A model generated the notes under the pieces. That model was given only the letters and a program-made list of their open reading frames with translations, did not search any database and was not told where the DNA came from. A program made the translations under genes and the position numbers. A stretch of 64,000 nucleotides of DNA from Haliclona indistincta. Taxonomy: Eukaryota; Porifera; Demospongiae; Haplosclerida; Chalinidae. Where the stretch lies: contig OZ024783.1 of NCBI GenBank assembly GCA_964017065.1, forward strand, positions 900,893 through 964,892, in the 5' to 3' direction. Shown here in pieces: positions 22,907 through 35,010 of this stretch (the first letter of the stretch is position 1; every line of letters begins with the position of its first letter).

Positions 22907-25076
22907 TCACTTCTTTTTACAAAACTTAGGTAGCTTACGACATGAAGGGCAATACCACTTCCCTTTGGGAGGGCACCTGATACGCAAACAATCAAAGTGA
23001 AACCATACGATAGTACATGCACTTATCGTTGTCACAGTGTATCATTTCGCCATAGCTTGGTTCATTACAGTAGCACCAAAGCTTTGACATGTCTTCATCG
23101 CCATTAGTGCCTTGTTCTGCAGAACTTGAATCTGTAGTAGTCGGAATTTGAACTATGCCATCAGAATCAGCAATCGACTTTCTTGTATACCATTTTCCGA
23201 TAATTTCAGGCAAGATTCCATAAACAAAGAAATGCTGTGCTGTATCTACTACACCTTCGAAAAAGTCCTTGTCAGCAACTATCCTTTCCACAGTAAAATC
23301 TTTTGCGGTCCATACTACGAAATCACAATAGTGTAGTTGACATACTTGTAGTTGCAGTTGAATCTGATAGTAGTATGCATGGTCTCGCTTCAATGTCCAA
23401 CGATCATCCTGTCTTGTCATGAAGAAGTCAGGTTTGTCAAGATTCTCTGGTAGGCCTTCTTTAATGCTAAATGGACATTTGATTTCCAGAACTCCCTTGC
23501 CACAACATACACAACTTATAATGCCATCAGGTGAAGCCCCAAGAAATGGTCTTTCATTGTCCACAAACAGTCCTGCTTCCAATACCCGAAATCCATTGTG
23601 ATTTGTGCCTATACTGATGTATGACTGAGTGGCATCCTTCTCGTGCTTGCATCCCCAACTGTTAATAACCCAATAATTTTAATAATAAGAATTACTATTA
23701 TACTCACCTAGTGGCTGCTGTCGTGAATTTAAAAGATTCAGGATAACAAATCCGTTTAATCAAACTCTGCGATGGCATACACGAGTTAGTAACGACAACT
23801 GATTTGAAATTGGATGCAGTTATTCGCCCAGCTCTATGCAAAAACCACGACTTATTTGAAGACTGGCCTCTTGTTTCTGCCTCCAATTTTTCGACTTGCT
23901 CAGGCATCACCTACACATCATGCATAATAATCATCAGGAAGATACTTAGCTATCAAAAAATAGTACATGTATGCACTGCATAATTACATTACCTTTATAG
24001 AATCAAAAACCTTCTCACATTCTTTGAGAAGGTCAGGATACTTCATGCTCAATGCTGCTGGATTGTATAACTCAGTAATGAGCATAGGAAACACTGATCG
24101 GCTGAGCTTAGGGATGAATGCCTCAGCATAAGGTTGCGTAATCTTGAGCACTGCAGGTTTTTTCTTGGCCTCATTAATCGCCTTATAAAAGGCATCTAGC
24201 TCAGTGGTGGATGGCAAAGACACCCTTTTTGTCACTGCCTTGTCTGTGTCCTCTGCAGCCTTTCGCTTGGAAACTGATGGTCGTACAAACTTTATCTCAT
24301 GAACAGGAGCAGGGGTAACCTATTCAAACTATCAACCAGTTACATAATGTACGTGTATTACTGACATTACGAGCAGGAGGTAGCCAGGAGCATTCTTTAG
24401 AAGTACAGGAATCTGTACCAAATTGTTTTCGTATCTCTGCTGCTCTAACCAAGCACGAGACAATTGCTGCAATGTGAGAGCAAGCTTCGCCCAATCTACC
24501 AAAATTGATTTGTATTAAAGATCATGAAATCTTTAACCTACGTACCCTGCCATGCAGGTACAGTGAGCTGCTAGTATTTCTCCCTTTTCCTCAGTAACTA
24601 CCCAAGGCAGCAGTGGTGTGGCCGCCGCCCTCTGAGAATGTTTGACCTATTTGAAAGATTATAGATTCACTAAATTTATTATGCATTGTGTACCTTTCCC
24701 ATGATCAAAAATCTTACACCGCTAGTAATGGAGAACTGGTGAAGTCTCAAGTTGTGGACCCATCCTGCCTTTAGAAAGCTATCGCCGTCAAGCATTCCCT
24801 TCCAAGCCTACATTCAGCGTCGAATTTAACAAATAATCGGTTGCATATTCTTACTTTGATCTCTTCACGGGTATAGGGACTAGGAGTAGCTATCATATAG
24901 ATCATCATATCGCTCCACTGCACAGCAGGAACAGCGGCTGGCGCTTCTGTCCACTGGCTGTCGTCGATCGCATAAGGATCAATGTTGAGGCCACTAGAAA
25001 TCACTTTTGATTCATATCTTCTCTGAGAATCAACAGCGAGGTTAGCGAAGTACTCTGATTTTCGTTGCATATTCAT
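22907..25076 (-). pseudogene. SWIM/YqaJ/PHD nuclease of the ISL2EU element
   Basis: Several exons run leftward from about 25,076. In order they encode an N-terminal region, a SWIM zinc finger (HCTCMAG, with GEACSH in the next exon, about 24,600-24,480), a segment at 24,235-23,984, a YqaJ-type exonuclease (GASPDGI and EIKCPF, about 23,560-23,470, holding the acidic and lysine residues of the PD-(D/E)XK core), and a PHD finger (WCYCNEPS...CPPKGKWYC, about 23,070-22,940). The PHD finger is split by a frameshift near 23,005: the frame ends after the CDNDKC part, while WFHFDC continues in another frame. The protein probably processes DNA ends during transposition. The ATG at 25,076 is a guess. Confidence 0.75.
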
Positions 25077-25213
25077 ATGCACTAGCTCTAACAAACCGCG
25101 GCTTGCCGTCAAAGATGGCGGATAGCAACCGTTGCTATAGACACACCTCTAAATTTACTTCCGGTGCAAGGCCTCTATTCTCTCAAAGCCACACAAGCCT
25201 CAAGCTTAGCTAT

Positions 25214-26148
25214 TAAGGTAACTCGGGGTATTTTGGAATACCGGGTAATTCGGAATGATTCCGGTATTGACCCCAGCTACTGCAAAACTACAGATCGCCT
25301 GGATAAACAATTTCACCACGAGGTAGGTGCATCTGTTGGCTCTGCAACGAGCACTCGCTTGGCTGCAGTACGCAGTCATTCGCGGTGTAAGAATGGAAAG
25401 TAGTGACACGACTAGCCACGCCTCCATGCTAGCTACCAAGTGAAACTTTGCTGTGTACTGGGGTCACTGGTATCTCTTGAAGTTAGACAAGGATCAAAGT
25501 GTGCACCAGGTAGCAGAGACTCTACAACGGCGATTTGATGAAATTCTGTTTGCTAGATTATTAGAAAATAATGCATTATCACAAATATTTAATGCAGAAA
25601 CCATATAACACTTGTAAACAAAGGCGTGTGGGGAGTTGAAATTCGTATTTATAACAATCCAAAAAGCAAAGCAGACAATACTGCAGCTTGAAACAGCTGT
25701 CAAGATATTCAAGGAGTGGCAAAATATCCTCTGCAAGATGTACAACATCCCAGCAACCATTCTACACGGGAAGTGAATTATGGAGCAACCTAGGACAGAA
25801 AGAAACGCACAAATCACAGATCCATCATCATGCAAACATGCACAATACCTGAAATCATGCTGAACACAGTCACAGCTGAAGTCACATCACTCGTGGCTGC
25901 ACTAAAACCAGGTTACACGGGAAATACACGGACTATTCCGAATTACCCTAAATAACCTATTTTCTAGTAGCACTTGCTCTGACCGCTCTGGAGAACGACA
26001 GCAAGAACGGATAGCTACCAAATTCAGTAAGCACATAGTCCGAAGGTGGCTGAAGCTTGCTGTGTAGTTAAAGTTTCCGAAACATTACACAGCATATTTA
26101 CCAGCGAAGAATTCCAAAGAGTATTCCAAAATACCCCGAGTTACCTTA
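25214..26148. mobile_element. TIR element W (935 bp, non-autonomous)
   Basis: Terminal inverted repeats of about 28 bp start TAAGGTAACTCGGGG and end in the reverse complement, CCCCGAGTTACCTTA. No transposase is encoded. It lies between the ISL2EU element and element X1. Confidence 0.85.
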
Positions 26149-26156
26149 TAGGGCGG

Positions 26157-27079
26157 TGTAACGGAGATATGTGTTCCCCCTGATTTTCTGTTCCCCCCGA
26201 ACAGATATCTCTAGCCACGCCCTCGGAGATATGTGTTCCCCGTGATGAATTAAAACGCAGTGTTATCTGTTCCCAGCAAATCGGAGTAGCACACGCGCGC
26301 GAATTGCTCGTCTCACAAACAATCTGGTATGCTATTTTATCAGGACAAGTGTAGTTCTCTTCCTCCATCGATATGGCCATTGCACTGAGGAATTGCAAGT
26401 ATACCTAGTCTGAATAATAAATTTTATAGCCAGATGAGATCAATCTACACGTGACTACTTGTCAACTCTGCACTGCGCAGTCAAGGGTGACGTCACTTGT
26501 CTGCACATTTGCTACTGCTACTACTACTGCAAGAGACAACGAAATAAGACTTGCATTATAGCTATGTTTATTTTAAAACTTTAACTGAATTTATTATGAC
26601 TATATTTTTTAATAGGCACCTTGATCATCAGAGCATACACCTCCATGATTAGAGATATCTATACTGCTTGAAACAGCCGCTCTGCATGCCTTAATAAACT
26701 AATTGAGGTAATACATGCACAAGATCGATCAGCAGTCACTAGTGCAAGTGAGACACTGTCAGAGGGCATCACAAAGCTACCATTGAAAGCCAAAATGCTC
26801 TAGATCACTATACTATAGTTTAGAGCAGTCATTCGCCGTGCAATCGAAGTCTCTCCTGTGTGTAGTCTACGATGAGCTAGTAGTCACGCATGAATACGCG
26901 CGCGAGCGAGTGGGAAACACATATCATCGGGGAAACACATATCCGCGTGAGGGGGAACAGATATCACTGCTAGTTCATCAGGGGGAACACATATCTCCGA
27001 GGGCGTGGCTGGAGATATCTGTACGTTCGGGGCGGTTCGGGGGAACAGAAAATCAGGGGGAACACATATCTCCGTTACA
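26157..27079. mobile_element. TIR element X, copy 1 (923 bp, non-autonomous)
   Basis: Long inverted ends start TGTAACGGAGATATGTG and hold repeated GGAGATATGTGTTCCCC blocks. A short GCGG-like direct repeat may flank it. The same element lies at 59,775-60,682 in reverse orientation. No protein of its own is recognisable. It ends 53 bp before the start codon of ANK gene 2. Confidence 0.88.
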
Positions 27080-27132
27080 GCGGACCGGACCTACTTTATT
27101 TAAGAGGAGCACTTGACCGTGGACGCAGAGCA

Positions 27133-30100
27133 ATGGCTGAAGGACCACGAGAAGAACAATACATAATCGCGTTTAAGAACGGGAACAAGCTTATGGCGGA
27201 GCAGCTGCTACCCAGCATACCACAACCAGCTACCATCACGACAACGTTCAAGTCCAGACTGTCTCTTTATGAGTTATCATTGGTCTCTCTGCTCCACCTA
27301 GCTGCGTACTGGGGCTGGAGGAATGTCGTCACTGCGCTAGTATCAGTGTATAATTGTGCCGCCAACTGCAGGGACAAGAGGGGACACATTCCACTGCATT
27401 ATGCCGCCAGCAATGGAAACCTCGAGGTGGTGAAATATTTCATAGTTGAACTACATTGTGACCCTATGGACAAGAACCAGTATGGCGAGACACCATTTCA
27501 CGATGCTTGTCGCCATGGTCATCTCAACATTGCTCAGTATCTCATCAGAGAGGAACACTGTAACACATCATGTGAAAACAATGATGGCAGGACACCACTT
27601 CACTATGCTTGTAGTAATGGTCACCTCAACATTGCTCAGTATCTCATCAGAGAGGAACACTGTAACCCATCATGTGAGAACAATGATGGCGATACACCAC
27701 TTCACTATGCTTGTATTAATGGTCATCTCAACATTGCTCAGTATCTCATCAGAGAGGAACACTGTAACCCATCATGTGAGAGCAATATTGGCAATACACC
27801 ACTTCACTGGGCTTGTATTTATGGTCACCTCAACATTGCTCAGTATCTCATCAGAGAGGAACACTGTAACCCATTATGTGAGGACAATGATGGCTATACA
27901 CCACTTCAGTATGCTTGTACGCATGACCATGCCCACATTGTACAATATCTGTTATCGACTGGTCGAGTCAATCCACTGACTAAGGACAAGTATGGCGACA
28001 CTGCATTGTCCTGGGCTAGTGGCAAGTATGATATCATTAAACTATTTGAACCATTCGAAGAGTGCAGGACAGCCTTCCCAGTGCACACGTTCACTAAACT
28101 GATACTCACAGGAGACAGTGGAGCTGGTAAGACTACCATAACTGAACTCATCGTCCACATAGCTAGTTCTACAGCTGTAGAGTGTGTCGCTGATGTTCAA
28201 AGCTACACAGCAGGGATCGTTCCACACCACATCCAGAGTGAGCAGCTGGGCAACTTTGTCGTGTATGACTTTGCTGGACAGCAAGAATACTACTCGAGTC
28301 ATGATGCCGTGCTCGAGCAAGTGATGCGAAGGTCAGCAGCCATGTTTCTCTGTGTGGTAGACCTGAGTGAGAGCAAGGAGAAGATCTGTGAGTCGCTCCA
28401 CTACTGGCTAAGCTTTATCGACAATGCCTGCAGCACAGCAGAGGGACGATCGCACGTGGTGATCATTGGTAGCCATGCCGACCAGGTGATGTCGTCGGTG
28501 GAGGAGAAGAGCTCGCTGCTGCAGACCATCATAGCTACCAGAAGAGTAAGACGCCAGGAGTATGTGGAGTGCATTGCTATGGACTGTCGCAGAACCAACA
28601 CTGACGCTTCACGTCGTTTGATCGCCACACTCACCAACAGCCAGAAAGCTATCACTGCCAGTCAGCCCGTCATCCACTACTGTTCTCATGTTGTCTACGC
28701 ATTCCTTCGTACCAAGCTGAACGTGGTAGGCTGTACACTACATGATCTTGTCTCTGCAATCGCTAAGGAAAGCGATTCTTCTCTCCCTAGCGACCAGTCT
28801 GTCCTCACAGAGATCCTCACCACTCTCAGTGATAAAGGTCTCATCCTTTTTATACGCCATCATCAATCCAGCTGGATCGTAGTGAAGACAGAAGCCTTGT
28901 TAAACGAAATCAATGGAACACTGTTTGCCCCTCGTCAATTCAAAGAGCATCGTGATCTTGCCAGCAACACTGGCATAGTACCTGTCTCTAACCTTCACAA
29001 AGTGTTTCCCGACTACAACTCAGACATGCTCGTCGGATTTCTCACTTCATTAGATTTCTGTCGACCATTGGACCCATCAGTGCTGCAGTATACCAACCTC
29101 CAGACCACCCTCTCACTCCACAGCTGATCTCCTCTTCTTCCCTGGTCTCGTTCTGTCAGAGCGACCAGACAGCCTCGTCCAGCAGCTAGGAGCACTAGAG
29201 TTTGGCTGGTGTCTGAGGAGCATGGATCCACACGAATTCTTGAGCTCTCGTTTTCTTCATCTTCTCCTACTTTCCGTTGCCTATGAATTTCCTCTAGCCA
29301 GTCGATTTAATCCTTACTCTTCCGTCAGTGGTCTCCAGCGCAAGTGTACAATATGGAGGAATGGCATCTTCTGGAGGGACGACAACAACACTTGTACTGT
29401 GATAGAGCTCCTTGACAACAACCGATGTGTGAGGGTGGCTATGTCGTACACCAGTACAGTAGAGTATGCCAAGCTCCGTGGTTCTCTTATAGCACTAATC
29501 TGTCGCCTCCTGCACAAGCATTCTCCAGTTCCAGAGGTGTGTGAGTTCCTCATCTCTCCCGATCTTGTCCACCAGTACCCTATTGATACCTTCCCTGACA
29601 CTGACCTGTTCGACATGTGTGACGTTGCTCAATCCATCCTACAACGCAAGCCAGTTATCCTCAGCCATGGAGATGGGCGTGGTCACCTCAAAACACAGTC
29701 ACTTTCCTTTGAGCCTTACCACCTCCTTGCTCCCTCTTATGTCTCTCAAGTGTTCAATCCTAACATGGCTGACCAGCCAGTTCCCGGTCCTCTCCTCCAG
29801 GAGGTAAGGCAGCTCTGTCATGACACTAAGATCAAGCCACAAGTGTACAAGGAACTGAGAGAGCATCTGGACAAGCTGAGTCTATTCTCTGGCAAGAACC
29901 CTCTGGTGAGCAGTGTGGCTGTACTGTAGGATGTGATGGTAGTATGTTTCTCTGGTGTGTACAGGAGGTGGCTGGCTTGAAGGAGCAGGACCTACCAAGT
30001 GATCCACCCACAGCTGCTGGTAGCTCCAGTACCCTCAGTGAGTCACACATGTACACAAGTTGTGACAGTATTGTTATTGTATGTTCATGCAGGCTCAGTT

Positions 30101-30480
30101 AGTCAGACTCCTCCCAGTACTCACTCTGATCCACCAGTACCCAGTGTAGACCTGTCCAATATACCTGATGATGGTACACTAGGTGAGTCAAGATCAAACG
30201 CATTTTCAGTTTTCCATTATTTTGTATCATTGTAGATGTCCGGTCTCATCTTGCTGTACTGCTTGTAGTCCTGAGAAGCACTGTGTGTCAATGGTTTGAG
30301 CTAGGACTACAGCTTGGACTGGATTACTTTAAACTGAAGGAAATTAAGAAGAATAACAGTGAAGTGCAAGAGTGCATGATAGAGATGCTGGCTGTATGGC
30401 TGAAGGGTCAGGGAGGAGAGTGTACTAAACACACTCTCAGAACAGCACTGTTGAACATTGACTGCAGGATATATGATTGA
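27133..30480 (+). pseudogene. ANK-Roc-COR-Death gene 2, frameshifted, with a different Death domain
   Basis: Exons would be 27133-29905, 29965-30037, 30093-30182 and 30236-30480. The first encodes the ankyrin region (five 34-residue units plus flanking repeats), Roc (GDSGAGKT at residue about 327) and COR, very similar to genes 1 and 3. A 2-bp deletion near 29,106 creates a stop at 29,125; the correct frame resumes at once and stays open to the donor. After the shared 73-bp exon, this copy has an extra Ser/Thr/Pro exon (30093-30182) and then a Death-type helical domain (CQWFELGLQLGL...MIEMLAVWL) clearly different from that of genes 1 and 3. Apart from the deletion all phases fit. Either the protein ends within COR or the deletion is a sequence error. 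Confidence 0.85.
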
Positions 30481-30657
30481 ATATAATTTGGTTAATTTTC
30501 GAAATACGTTTCAGTGTCTCTTCATGTGCAATGTCACTTCATTATGAACCAACTTTGTTATGTCTGCAGCTAGTTAGTAAAGAGGGAGGAGCTAGTTATT
30601 ATACAACACACTGTACACACTGATGGTGATAAATTTGTTAATAAGTGATCATCTTGT
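30481..30657. other. Convergent 3' spacer
   Basis: A short spacer between ANK gene 2 (plus) and NAGPA (minus), both ending here. No further feature is seen. Confidence 0.5.
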
Positions 30658-31911
30658 TCAATGATGTGATATAATACAAGTGATAGAGGAGACAGGTCTC
30701 TCACAGATACTGCTAGTGTCAGTACAGGTGGGACGATTAACATAATGACCGTTATACACTGATGTACTGCTACCACCACCATCTAGATTCTGAGATGAGA
30801 GGGAGAGAGATCGAGGGAGGGAGGGAGGAAGAGAGAGAGAGAAAGGGAGAGGGAGGGAGAGACCGTGAGTATCATAATAGATGAATTGTATTTCTTACAA
30901 AAATCAGGTGCCTCTTATTTATGGCACCTTCTCACTAAAAATATGTGCAGACGCTTAAAATTTTGGCAAGCACTTTAGTCATAGTCAGCCAATAATCCAG
31001 TCCAAACACGTGTTTGTTGCACCACACCTCCAATCGCTGTGCTTATAGGACTTCTACCACATTGTGGCCAATAGTGGGCATGCATGGAAATCCGAAATTA
31101 TTAATTTGTACCAAAAAATTAATTAATCGATACTTTCATTGTGTGATTCAGATTGAACACGATTTACGCTCTACGCGTGCAAGATGTAATAAAACCGCTG
31201 TATCATCACAGACAATACTAACAAACTCATTGTGTACATGTACAGCTGATCAATGTGTGAGAGGTGCTTACCACTGCCTGCCAGCATCCTACTGATTGGA
31301 GTATCTTAGAGAACTCCATTAAATCAATACCTTTCTTGATGTCCTCCTCACCATCAACCTGTAGTGATGAAGAACAGCACATCGTTCTATTGACCCCGCC
31401 CACTCACCCGGAGGAGGATCAGAGTACCGTTCTTAGCAGCACATATCGCGGTGCGAGGAGCCTTCTCAGTGACAAACTTATCAGAGATGTTCTCCAGCTT
31501 AGCGCTAGTCTCAATCCAGACCTCACCACTGTAGCAATGATATGAAGTGACATACAGCTAGCAGGGTCTCACTCACTCTCTCACTAGCCAGCCAGCTCCT
31601 GTGATTAGCTGACGGAACTTGTACTTTGATCCCAGGAGTGTGGCGTTGCTAAGGTAACCAACAACATAGGTGGAGTCTAACAGACCAAAATTAACCTTGG
31701 AACCACCTGATATCTGTAGAAAATCACACCACATTAAAATTTTTATTGTCAGTAAGACTAAATTTTTGTACTCACCTGTTGTACAGAGCTGTTTATAATG
31801 AGGCTACCAATACAACCACCGAATGGCTCATGAAAGTATCCAGCATTAGTGGAGTATGTGCAGCCATGCTGCTTAGAGGTATAGCTGAGGTGACTGACAG
31901 ATTGTGACAAC
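30658..31911 (-). pseudogene. NAGPA: NAGPA (uncovering enzyme), 5'-truncated
   Basis: NAGPA removes N-acetylglucosamine from the mannose-6-phosphate tag of lysosomal enzymes in the Golgi. Five exons on the minus strand are in phase: 31911-31776, 31713-31577, 31528-31408, 31358-31272 and 30789-30658, about 204 residues. They encode the C-terminal half of the catalytic (DUF2233) domain: NAGYFHEPFGGCIG, NFGLLDSTYVVGYLS, APRTAICAAKNG, and the family signature NLDGGGS with a stop 38 residues later. The signal peptide, first half of the domain, and the EGF-like and membrane parts are missing. The first exon begins in mid-codon, and about 160 bp upstream the segmental duplication begins. The gene therefore appears beheaded by that rearrangement, unless further exons lie beyond it. 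Confidence 0.85.
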
Positions 31912-32072
31912 CTAGGATGGTAAAGAGTAAAAACATAACATGTATTGATACATGATGGCACTGATTTACTGAAAAAAGAACTTTTTTCAGAATTTCAGAA
32001 TATAAAATACACGAAAGTAGATGTGTATTTTAAAAGTTAATACAAGTATATTCACGGATAATAATTATTGAT

Positions 32073-33912
32073 AAGTAAAAGTAAATAGAGAATAAAGAGA
32101 AAAAGTAGATGAGTAATATCTGCATGTACAGTGACTCACATAACTGGACTTCATTGCTGTGTAATAGTTCTCATCTTCATCTCTGCTCAGTGATGGCTCT
32201 GTCCGCAGTGCCTTGCGACCATTGTATGTGATAGTCAGAGAAGAGAGATAGGCTTAAGAGGGGCGGGGTCACCTGTGGGTGTGGTCAAGTCACCATTGTA
32301 AGAGGTGCGGACGTTGTGAAGAGCGTCTCGATCGGTCGACGTCAGCTTGTTAGTGAGTGAGGGATAGGGATGGAATGATTGAGAGGGAACGACAGGTGAG
32401 AGAGGGAGAGAGGGTGAGAGACTCGGGAGAGGAGAGGAGCAATGAGAGGATGGAGACGACTTGGTTGGAGTAGGGAAATCAGGAGGAGAGATGGATCGAG
32501 GGGTTACACAGCGAGTGAGGTGAGAGCTGAGGTCACGTGATAAAGAACCAGACGATGGAGAGTCGAGGAATAAGTGAGATGATCGTTGCTGTAGTCGGCG
32601 CCGCAAGTGAGTGCGTCTATCTTCCTCAAGTTGCTGACTACCAGTGTGTTCGACCTGTTTACCATGTTGACGATCTTGTACAGTTTGTATATCTTCTTGT
32701 AGTCTTTGTTTACTATCTCGTTCTTGGTATTGTTGTGCTGTCCATCAAACCTGACGTACTCTAGTGCAGTGTGTTGAGGTGAAGGGTCCTTCTTTGTAGT
32801 GGTTGGTAGTTGCTGTCGACTGGATGACTGCTGCTGCTGCTGCATGATGTAGGGACGAAGCTGCTTGAAGAGATGAGACAAGCCGACTAGATTATGGGTA
32901 CTACTGCGAGACTGACTCCCCTGCAGCAGACCTGCTGTCCGTGAGTTAGTGGGGACGTTATCTAGAGTGGGAGAAGAAAGATAAAGCATCTCACAAAATA
33001 TAATATTTCTGATTTGGGCATTGATAAAAGATGACTTTGAATTATACATGTGAGTTGATAAAGTAAGAATACTTGTCATGTAATGTGAGTCTGTCTGTCA
33101 GCAGCTATAATGAAGCACCATGATCCCTCTATAGAATGGATGGTCGCCATTGTCACACTGCTCGTGTGTACTGAAGTGAACATGATAATATTTCTCGTTC
33201 TATCGTCTATTGTAACTTATCGATTCATTCGTCTCTTTGCTAGTAACCATTACCAATCCATGAGGTACAGTATCATCTGATCAGCTCATGTACATTGTGA
33301 CATGCTAATGTCTGTATCAGCTGCATTGAGATAGGTTGTATTGTTTACTCATCAATCATGTGACAATCATGTGACAAGTTGAGCTGACGAGTCGTTCCTC
33401 TCTTTGTTCATGTGACCGCTCTCAATGCTCATTCAATTCTCATTGGTGTGAATTAGCAGGTATGTGGATTGAAGGTACATTAATACACATCTCCATGGGA
33501 ACAGGTCTTAAGGATCATTATAAGATGATGTCATCAGTAGTTGACAAGTGGACTATCAGAGTTTGAAGGTGTTGATAAAATATTCTATCAACTGCAAAAA
33601 TGTACTTTTCTAGATAATGACCACCATATTTCCCTATTCATGACATGCCCTCATAATAATATTTCTCCACTCCCCTCCCTCTCTCCCTGTACAGTACCTT
33701 GTTCCTGATGTTGTGGTGCTAGGTCTTGTAGATGAGACACCATGTACTGTGAGGTGAAGGGACCAACACCTGCTCCACATGATGATAGAGGAGGAGGGAT
33801 AGAGGATGCTGGAGGAGAGAGGAACGAGATGAAGACAGCTTATAGACTGAGACACTGGTAGGATAGTCATGGGACCATCCATGAGGTTGAATGAGCCGAG
33901 AGATCCACATGA

Positions 33913-33982
<70 letters not shown>

Positions 33983-34445
33983 GTGACTGTCGTTACATGG
34001 ATGTGAGGCAACACTAAATGCTCATTGCTGACAAACATGTCAGTGAGAGAATAATGATGTCCACTCTTATGGGTTGAGCAGTCAACCAGTTGGTAATGTC
34101 AGTACTACTCATACATTTTAAACTGACCTCTGTTTGATTCCAAAGCAAAAGTGCTGCCATCAAATGTTTCAGTCTGTGAATGAAAAGAAAATGATGGTGA
34201 TGAAGAGATTCTGTTTGAGTGTGAGCTCACATGCATTGGATAGTGCAGAGAAGAGTCACTGCAACGCTGTACCATGAGAGAGAATGAAGTTGTGGGATGT
34301 GAGCAGTATAGATGCTTGCTAACCCAGCGATATCGCTCTTGCACTCTCTCTAGTGTGTGTTGGGATACCACCAGTGACAGATGTAGATGATAGAGAGGCG
34401 GGGATAGTGGGAGGGGCTGTAACCATGGTAACTTCTTCAGGCAAC
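32073..34445 (-). pseudogene. Coiled-coil Ser/Pro-rich gene, copy C (segmental duplication copy 2)
   Basis: This is the second copy of the block at 16,693-19,075. On the minus strand it holds the Ser-rich exon (34,371-34,105) and a coiled-coil exon (about 32,760-32,560, with QERDSKQRLQEDIQTVQDRQ) that continues in frame into a Ser/Pro-rich tract (to about 32,250) and an exon with ITYNGRKALRTEPSLSRDE (32,240-32,140). Here the frame is continuous across both places where copy B lost 8 bp, so this is the better guide to the ancestral protein. It lacks the carboxypeptidase exons upstream and the GIKPPNEE exon downstream, so it is a fragment at both ends. I do not recognise the coiled-coil protein itself. 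Confidence 0.6.
33916..33978. repeat. (GA)n microsatellite
   Basis: About 62 bp of GA repeat, shorter than its duplicate at 18,519-18,608. Confidence 0.95.
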
Positions 34446-34449
34446 AGAG

Positions 34450-34609
34450 CCGGTGTCACGGTGATATGTGACCCCGGTGATGAGTGACCCCCGGTCACAT
34501 ATCACCGGTGATTTGTGACTCACGCCGCGCACGGCGGGTCACATATCACCGGAGCTAGCAGCAAGTCCCGCGGTGATGTGTGACTCCGCGGTGATATGTG
34601 ACCCCTCTG
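34450..34609. repeat. Y-element end, copy 1
   Basis: A GC-rich repeat starts CCGGTGTCACGGTGATATG and holds several GGTGATATGTGACC blocks in both directions. About 105 bp of it recurs at 40,326-40,430 in the same orientation. It starts exactly where the segmental duplication stops, so it probably inserted there. Confidence 0.75.
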
Positions 34610-35010
34610 GCAAAAACGCCGCGCATATCATGGCAAGTATTTGCAATGTTCCTATTTGCAATGGCAAGTGCAATGGCATTTGCAATGGCAAGTATTTGCA
34701 ATGTTCCGTGATACTCAGAGTGTTTAGTTCGACCAGCGAATATTAAATCATCACTGAATAATGACAGCACAGACTTAAATAAGAATCAGAACAATGATAA
34801 TGTAAATGAATACAGACAGTCTGCCAGGCTGTCACATGAACTTGTATACTTGTTAGTGCTATTAGAACATGTTATGATGTGTAATAGTAACACATGTAGT
34901 TGTGCTAGTTTAACACACTTGCAAAATAACACATGTGTAATGTGTTGTTTTTGGAGACATCAATACAACACAGCAAATTGTGCTAAAATAACACACTTGT
35001 TTTCTCTGTG
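34610..35010. other. AT-rich interior next to Y copy 1
   Basis: No gene. Short TTTGCAATG-type repeats lie at 34,630-34,705 and repeated ACACATG/AACACACTTG motifs at 34,880-35,000. I read this as the left part of the interior of the Y element. Confidence 0.4.

Larger units (their letters stand above)
20338..25176. mobile_element. ISL2EU-type DNA transposon
   Basis: The ends share the short inverted repeat GAGGCCTTGCAC, followed on both sides by subterminal GCCGCCATCTTTG or its close relative. Inside are two convergent genes: a THAP plus DDE transposase on the plus strand and a SWIM/YqaJ/PHD nuclease on the minus strand. Carrying a YqaJ nuclease beside a DDE transposase is the hallmark of the ISL2EU superfamily. 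The element lies in the region that, in block copy A, is the AGBL/ANK shared promoter: the right flank (TCTCTCAAAGCCACAC) matches 12,813-12,828. No target-site duplication is evident. Confidence 0.8.
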
